Source: Acetobacterium woodii DSM 1030 (lineage in GTDB: Bacteria > Bacillota > Clostridia > Eubacteriales > Eubacteriaceae). From it: a DNA stretch of 64,000 bases. The notes below the pieces were generated by a model. That model was not told where the DNA came from. It searched no databases and was given only the letters and a program-made list of their open reading frames with translations. Made by a program: the position numbers and the translations under genes. Positions 60,374-64,000 of the stretch are shown piece after piece. Within the stretch, counting starts at the first letter, position 1, and the number at the start of each line of letters is the position of its first letter. The stretch lies in assembly GCF_000247605.1 (NCBI RefSeq), contig NC_016894.1, positions 124,001 to 188,000 on the forward strand. The letters run 5' to 3'.

Positions 60374-61402
60374 ATGCCATTTGAAATTATCCGAAACGAT
60401 CTTACCAAAATGTCAGTGGATATTATTGTCAATGCCGCCAATACGGCGCTAAAAATGGGCGGTGGGGTTTGTGGCGCGATTTTTGCCGCCGCCGGGGCAA
60501 AACAGCTCCAGGCTGAGTGCGATCGCATCGGTAGCTGTGCTGTCGGGGCAGCGGTTATCACCAGCGCTTACCAGCTGCCCGCCAAGAAAATCATTCATAC
60601 TGTGGGGCCGATCTGGCAGGGCGGCGCTGCCAACGAGGCAGAACTGCTGCACAATGCCTATACTAATTCGCTAAAGTTGGCCCTGAAAGATAATTGCCAG
60701 ACGATCGCTTTTCCACTGATTTCGGCGGGAATTTACGGTTATCCCAAAGATCAGGCATTAAGGATTGCGGTAGCGGCGATTCGTGAATTTTTACACGCAC
60801 ATGAAATGATGGTATATCTGGTTGTTTTTGATAAAAAAGCTTTTGTCATGAGTGAAAAACTTTTTTCGGATATCCAAAAATACATTGATGATCATTATGT
60901 GGATGAATACCTTGCAATTGCAGGAAAGCGCGTTCTTGAAGACGTAACCGGCAATGATTTAAGCGAACCCAAAATGGTTTATCCGAGACCTCAAAGTCGC
61001 GCCATGACACCATCACCGCAAGCAACGGGGACTCGAAGTCTGGAAGATCTGCTCGGGCAATTGGATGATTCGTTTTCCGAAATGCTGATCCGGCTTATTG
61101 ACGAAAAAGGGAAAACCGATGTCGAAACCTATAAAAAAGCCAATATTGACCGAAAATTATTTTCGAAGATTCGTAGCAAAAAAGATTATAATCCCAGTAA
61201 AGTTACGGCCATTGCGTTTGCCATCGCTTTGGAGTTGAGTTTAGACGAGGCCAGAGACTTGCTGGCCCGGGCTGGTTATGCGCTTTCACATAGCAATGCG
61301 TTTGATTTGATTATTGAGTATTTTATCAGTAATCAAAATTATAATATCGATGAAATCAATGAAGCCCTGTTTGCTTTTGATCAGGCGCTGCTAGGTGCGT
61401 AA
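60374..61402 (+). CDS. Macro domain protein with C-terminal helix-turn-helix-like domain
   Basis: A 342-residue protein. Residues 1 to about 150 form a macro domain: NDLTKMSVDIIVNAANTALK, GGGVCGAIFAAAG, VITSAYQLPAKKIIHTVGPI and FPLISAGIYGYP, the ADP-ribose-binding loops. After a linker (about 205-225), the last 115 residues (SKIRSKKDYNPSKVTAIAFA, LELSLDEARDLLARAGYALS) resemble an XRE-like helical domain. Macro domains bind or remove ADP-ribose. The fused domain suggests a regulatory role. The vWA gene follows beyond a 171-bp repeat. Confidence 0.9.
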   Translation: MPFEIIRNDLTKMSVDIIVNAANTALKMGGGVCGAIFAAAGAKQLQAECDRIGSCAVGAAVITSAYQLPAKKIIHTVGPIWQGGAANEAELLHNAYTNSLKLALKDNCQTIAFPLISAGIYGYPKDQALRIAVAAIREFLHAHEMMVYLVVFDKKAFVMSEKLFSDIQKYIDDHYVDEYLAIAGKRVLEDVTGNDLSEPKMVYPRPQSRAMTPSPQATGTRSLEDLLGQLDDSFSEMLIRLIDEKGKTDVETYKKANIDRKLFSKIRSKKDYNPSKVTAIAFAIALELSLDEARDLLARAGYALSHSNAFDLIIEYFISNQNYNIDEINEALFAFDQALLGA

Positions 61403-61459
61403 TTGTCGTTTTGAAAGCGACCAATGATCGGCCCAATCGTGTTATTCTCGGTTTATAAA

Positions 61460-61630
61460 TAGGTAATTGCGAAAATGCCGTGAGCTTTGGGCTCAGTTTT
61501 GCACGAAACAATTTCTACACTGTACGGCGGACAGTTCGATGAACGGTTCGCCGACACGTTACGAAATCGTTTGTGAAAACTGCACCCAAAGCAACCGTTG
61601 TTTGATGTTTTTTAATTTCGCAATTACCTA
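61460..61630 (+). repeat. 171-bp MITE-like repeat, copy 4
   Basis: Starts TAGGTAATTGCGAAA and ends TTTCGCAATTACCTA, a perfect 15-bp terminal repeat. Flanks GTTTATAAA (61451-61459) and GTTTATTAA (61632-61640) differ at one base. It sits between the macro-domain and vWA genes, ending about 18 bases before the latter's ribosome site. Confidence 0.9.
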
Positions 61631-61658
61631 AGTTTATTAAAAAACGGAGGATAAGACA

Positions 61659-62348
61659 ATGAAGACAAACAAAGAAAAAATAATTAAAACCGAACTGGTT
61701 TTTATTTTGGACAAAAGTGGTTCAATGGCGGGGCTGGAAAGTGATACCATCGGTGGTTACAATGCGATGCTTAAAAAACAGCAGGAAGCGCCGGGCACAG
61801 TGAAGGTTACGACCGTACTTTTTGATGATGGCTATGAAGTGCTTCATGATCGCCTTGATATCCAGAGGATTACGCCTATTACCGAAAGCGAATATTATGT
61901 TGGTGGTTGCACGGCGTTGCTGGATGCGATCGGGAAAACCATCAATAAGATTGCCAATGCTCAGCGTCACACGCAGAAAGAACATCGATCTGATCAGGTT
62001 ATTTTTGTGATTACTACCGATGGTCTGGAAAATGCCAGCCGCGAATACTCCGACAAACAGATCAAACAATTAATAGAACAGCAAAAAAACCGGGATCAGT
62101 GGGAATTTATTTTTCTGGGGGCTAATATTGATGCCATCGAAACGGCCGCCCGGTTTGGTATTAGCGCCGATCGCGCGGCTAATTACCACGCCGATGGGGC
62201 CGGAACACGCTTAAACTACAAAGTGGTCAGTGATGCAGTTTGTGAGATGCGGGCCTGCAACGCGGTTCCAACTAACTGGAAAGATGAAATTGAGAGGGAT
62301 TATCAGCGGCGCGAAAAAAAGCTTGGAAAAAGCACCAGCAGGAGTTAA
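61659..62348 (+). CDS. von Willebrand factor A domain protein
   Basis: A 229-residue cytosolic vWA protein. The metal-adhesion site DKSGSM is at about 20-25, followed by Thr in YYVGGCTALLDAIGKTI and Asp in VIFVITTDGLENAS. No signal peptide. Such stand-alone vWA proteins act in stress and metal-resistance complexes. Vicinity to a macro-domain protein may be functional but is not proven. Confidence 0.9.
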   Translation: MKTNKEKIIKTELVFILDKSGSMAGLESDTIGGYNAMLKKQQEAPGTVKVTTVLFDDGYEVLHDRLDIQRITPITESEYYVGGCTALLDAIGKTINKIANAQRHTQKEHRSDQVIFVITTDGLENASREYSDKQIKQLIEQQKNRDQWEFIFLGANIDAIETAARFGISADRAANYHADGAGTRLNYKVVSDAVCEMRACNAVPTNWKDEIERDYQRREKKLGKSTSRS

Positions 62349-62370
62349 GCTTACGCCGGCTGATGCTTTT
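62327..62370 (+). terminator. Terminator overlapping the end of the vWA gene
   Basis: AAAAGCACCAGC pairs with GCTGATGCTTTT (one mismatch) across a 20-base loop. The left arm lies in the last codons of the gene. Confidence 0.7.
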
Positions 62371-62529
62371 GGCGTTTGAAACACGAGAGCATAAACGCTT
62401 TAAAAAGCCCCCAAAAGCAGGTGTTAAAGAGTGATTTTCTATTTTTAAGAATTGGTCAAGTAATTATTGCCTTTCAGGGAATTAAACGATATGATAATAA
62501 AATAAAAACGATAGAATGGAAAATGTTAA

Positions 62530-63189
62530 GTGAAATCCATGAATAAAAAGTATACGTGTATGAAAGAATTGGATATCTTTAATATTCTGACCGAAACGGA
62601 AAAAAATTCAGTTTATGACCTGGCCAAGGGATGCTTACTTAAAAAAGGTGACCGATTATTCAATCAGGGGGATGAAGGTGATAAGGTTTTTCTGATTCAA
62701 ACCGGAAAAATAATGATCCAAAAATTCACCGAAGACGGTGCTAAGATCGTCATTGATATTTTGAAAGCCGGAGACTTGATTTGTGAAAATGTTATCTTTG
62801 AAGAGATCGATTACCCGTTTAGCGGCGTTGCCTTGGAGGATAGTTATATCTGTGCCTGCTCAAAAAAAGAAATGGGTGTGTTGATTAAAGATCCGATTAT
62901 TCTCAAAAAAATATTTTCAAGTATAACGAATAAAATGATGGACTATACTGAAAGGATAACAAATAGCGGACTAAAAGACGTCCAGAATAAGATATATAAT
63001 ACCTTAAAGCTGATCGCGGGACGTCATGGGCGAAAAACCGCTGACGGATTGGAGATCGATTGCTATTTAAGTCACGAAGATATTGGTTTTCTGGTCAATG
63101 CATCACGGGTGACGGTGACCCGTTCGATCAATGCGTTAATTCAAATGGGAAAGCTTGAAAAAAGCAAACGCCATTATATTGTGCGCTAG
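62530..63189 (+). CDS. Crp/Fnr family transcriptional regulator
   Basis: A 219-residue regulator (GTG 62530 or ATG 62539; neither has a strong ribosome site). The cyclic-nucleotide-binding fold is clear: CLLKKGDRLFNQGDEGDKVF, VFLIQTGKIMIQKFTEDGAK. The DNA-binding domain has LSHEDIGFLVNASRVTVTRS and INALIQMGKLEKSKRHYIV. The N-terminal Cys pattern of oxygen-sensing FNR is not evident. It may control the downstream flavoprotein gene. Confidence 0.9.
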   Translation: MKSMNKKYTCMKELDIFNILTETEKNSVYDLAKGCLLKKGDRLFNQGDEGDKVFLIQTGKIMIQKFTEDGAKIVIDILKAGDLICENVIFEEIDYPFSGVALEDSYICACSKKEMGVLIKDPIILKKIFSSITNKMMDYTERITNSGLKDVQNKIYNTLKLIAGRHGRKTADGLEIDCYLSHEDIGFLVNASRVTVTRSINALIQMGKLEKSKRHYIVR

Positions 63190-63241
63190 AAAAATGTAGC
63201 CTGTGATACTGAAAATACGAGAACTTGACGATATAATTTAA

Positions 63242-63258
63242 CCAGAATACAATTCTGG
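63242..63258. promoter_or_regulatory. 17-bp palindrome overlapping a ribosome site
   Basis: CCAGAAT-ACA-ATTCTGG is perfectly symmetrical, and its right arm shares bases with the CTGGAGG ribosome site of the flavoprotein gene. It could be an operator or an mRNA stem that masks the ribosome site. Confidence 0.55.
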
Positions 63259-63266
63259 AGGACAAG

Positions 63267-64000
63267 ATGAAAAAATTAGTATGTGTAAGTGGATCACCGA
63301 TTAAAAACAGCAATACCGATCGAATGTTAAAAAATATTGGCGATAATACGGGATGTGAATATGAATTTATTAAATTGAGTGATAAGATGGTCCGGCCCTG
63401 TTTGGCATGCAAAGCGTGTGTAACAACAAATAAATGCATCCAGAACGATGATTTTCAAGAAATTAGCGAATTGATTTTAGCTGCGGATGCAGTTATTTTT
63501 GGAACGTACACACCTTATGGCATGATTGATGCTTTTTCGAAAGCATTTTTTGAGCGGCTATGGTCAATGCGCCATATGAATAGTTTAAATAGCGGGAAGT
63601 TTGCGATTACCGTGGTAACATCACTGAATCGAGATGTGGCGGAACAGGTTAATCGAGAAATTGCAATGGAAATGGTGATGGAAGGGTTTGTGCTGCTGGA
63701 TCAGTTTGTTATTAATGGCAGCGTTCCATGTTTAAGTTGTGGTTATGGCGATGGCTGTCAGAATTCGTTTGCCCGGATGCAAGTTGGCGAAAAAGGACTC
63801 GTTGCCGACACCAATTGTTTTGATGTTGAAAACCAGCGTGTTTTCGAAAAAGGTTCGGAATTAGGAAAAATATTGGGAAGCTACCTGAAAGACGAACAAT
63901 TATTTGATCGCGAAAAGCACCAGAAGAATATCGCCGCAATGATGGAAACGATGATGCCGATGATGGATAAGGGGATTCGGCAATGGCGGGAAGAAGAACT
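63267..64000 (+). CDS. Iron-sulfur flavoprotein / NADPH-dependent FMN reductase family (partial)
   Basis: Starts at ATG 63267 behind TGGAGG and runs off the window. The visible 244 residues begin with the flavodoxin-like FMN loop KKLVCVSGSPIKNSNTDRML. The cluster CLACKACVTTNKC resembles the Cys motif of iron-sulfur flavoproteins, and a second Cys group CLSCGYGDGC follows at about 155. AADAVIFGTYTPYGMIDAFS is the usual second FMN contact. It is a redox protein common in anaerobes. The 3' end is missing. Confidence 0.85.
   Translation, partial: MKKLVCVSGSPIKNSNTDRMLKNIGDNTGCEYEFIKLSDKMVRPCLACKACVTTNKCIQNDDFQEISELILAADAVIFGTYTPYGMIDAFSKAFFERLWSMRHMNSLNSGKFAITVVTSLNRDVAEQVNREIAMEMVMEGFVLLDQFVINGSVPCLSCGYGDGCQNSFARMQVGEKGLVADTNCFDVENQRVFEKGSELGKILGSYLKDEQLFDREKHQKNIAAMMETMMPMMDKGIRQWREEE

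Noticed and set aside
2508-61630. The four repeat copies as a CRISPR-like array or as REP elements
   Set aside because: Copies are dispersed, 171 bp long with terminal repeats and target duplications, and no spacer structure or cas genes are present.

Overview
The window reads as chromosomal DNA of a low-GC anaerobic Firmicute. Gene content (flavodoxin/ferredoxin EFR1 protein, iron-sulfur flavoprotein, dense two-component and FtsX-type ABC modules, frequent TTG starts) is most like an acetogen of the Acetobacterium/Eubacteriaceae type. This assignment is inference from style and family memory, not a database match.

Layout. 1-22.4 kb is core-like: the tail of an HD-GYP protein; a histidine kinase/response regulator pair divergent from a VTC-DUF4956-CotH operon; an EFR1 flavoprotein with a TetR regulator; an isoprenoid-synthase-like protein; a SRAP peptidase; a two-component system followed by a MacB/FtsX-type exporter; an Rrf2 regulator with a YhgE/Pip membrane protein; a double-Cache lipoprotein; and an IMP dehydrogenase of the Tritrichomonas foetus type. 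22.4-44.8 kb is a composite genomic island at the 3' end of tRNA-Ser(GGA). Three copies of the tRNA 3' end (att1, att2, att3) are each followed by the 3' end of a tyrosine integrase gene. The first integrase is cut by a 3,022-bp three-gene DDE transposon with a CCTAAT target duplication; the other two are decayed stubs. Island cargo includes phage-type genes (excisionase, BRO/KilAC and Rha antirepressors, P-loop protein), a RelBE-like toxin-antitoxin pair, a broken MazE gene, a serine recombinase and an XRE repressor. It also carries a retron (msr-msd RNA, reverse transcriptase-TOPRIM fusion, DUF2971 protein) preceded by a catalytically dead tyrosine-recombinase-like protein, and an ImmA/IrrE-PIN pair. 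44.9-64 kb is core-like again: lipoprotein, J-domain protein with a zinc-ribbon partner, a LanFEG/CprABC-type immunity transporter with its two-component system, an XRE-controlled set of small membrane proteins, another two-component system with an FtsX exporter and TetR regulator, an amidohydrolase, a macro-domain protein, a vWA protein, a Crp/Fnr regulator and an iron-sulfur flavoprotein running off the end.

Working together. Four kinase/regulator pairs lie beside export or envelope genes, which suggests envelope-stress and antimicrobial-peptide sensing. Two TetR genes have long perfect palindromes at their own promoters. A previously unfamiliar 171-bp palindromic repeat, with terminal inverted repeats and 9-12 bp flanking direct repeats, occurs four times outside the island, each copy tight against a gene. 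The most system-like novelty is the retron with the DUF2971 partner inside the island; the most novel structural element is the 171-bp repeat family.
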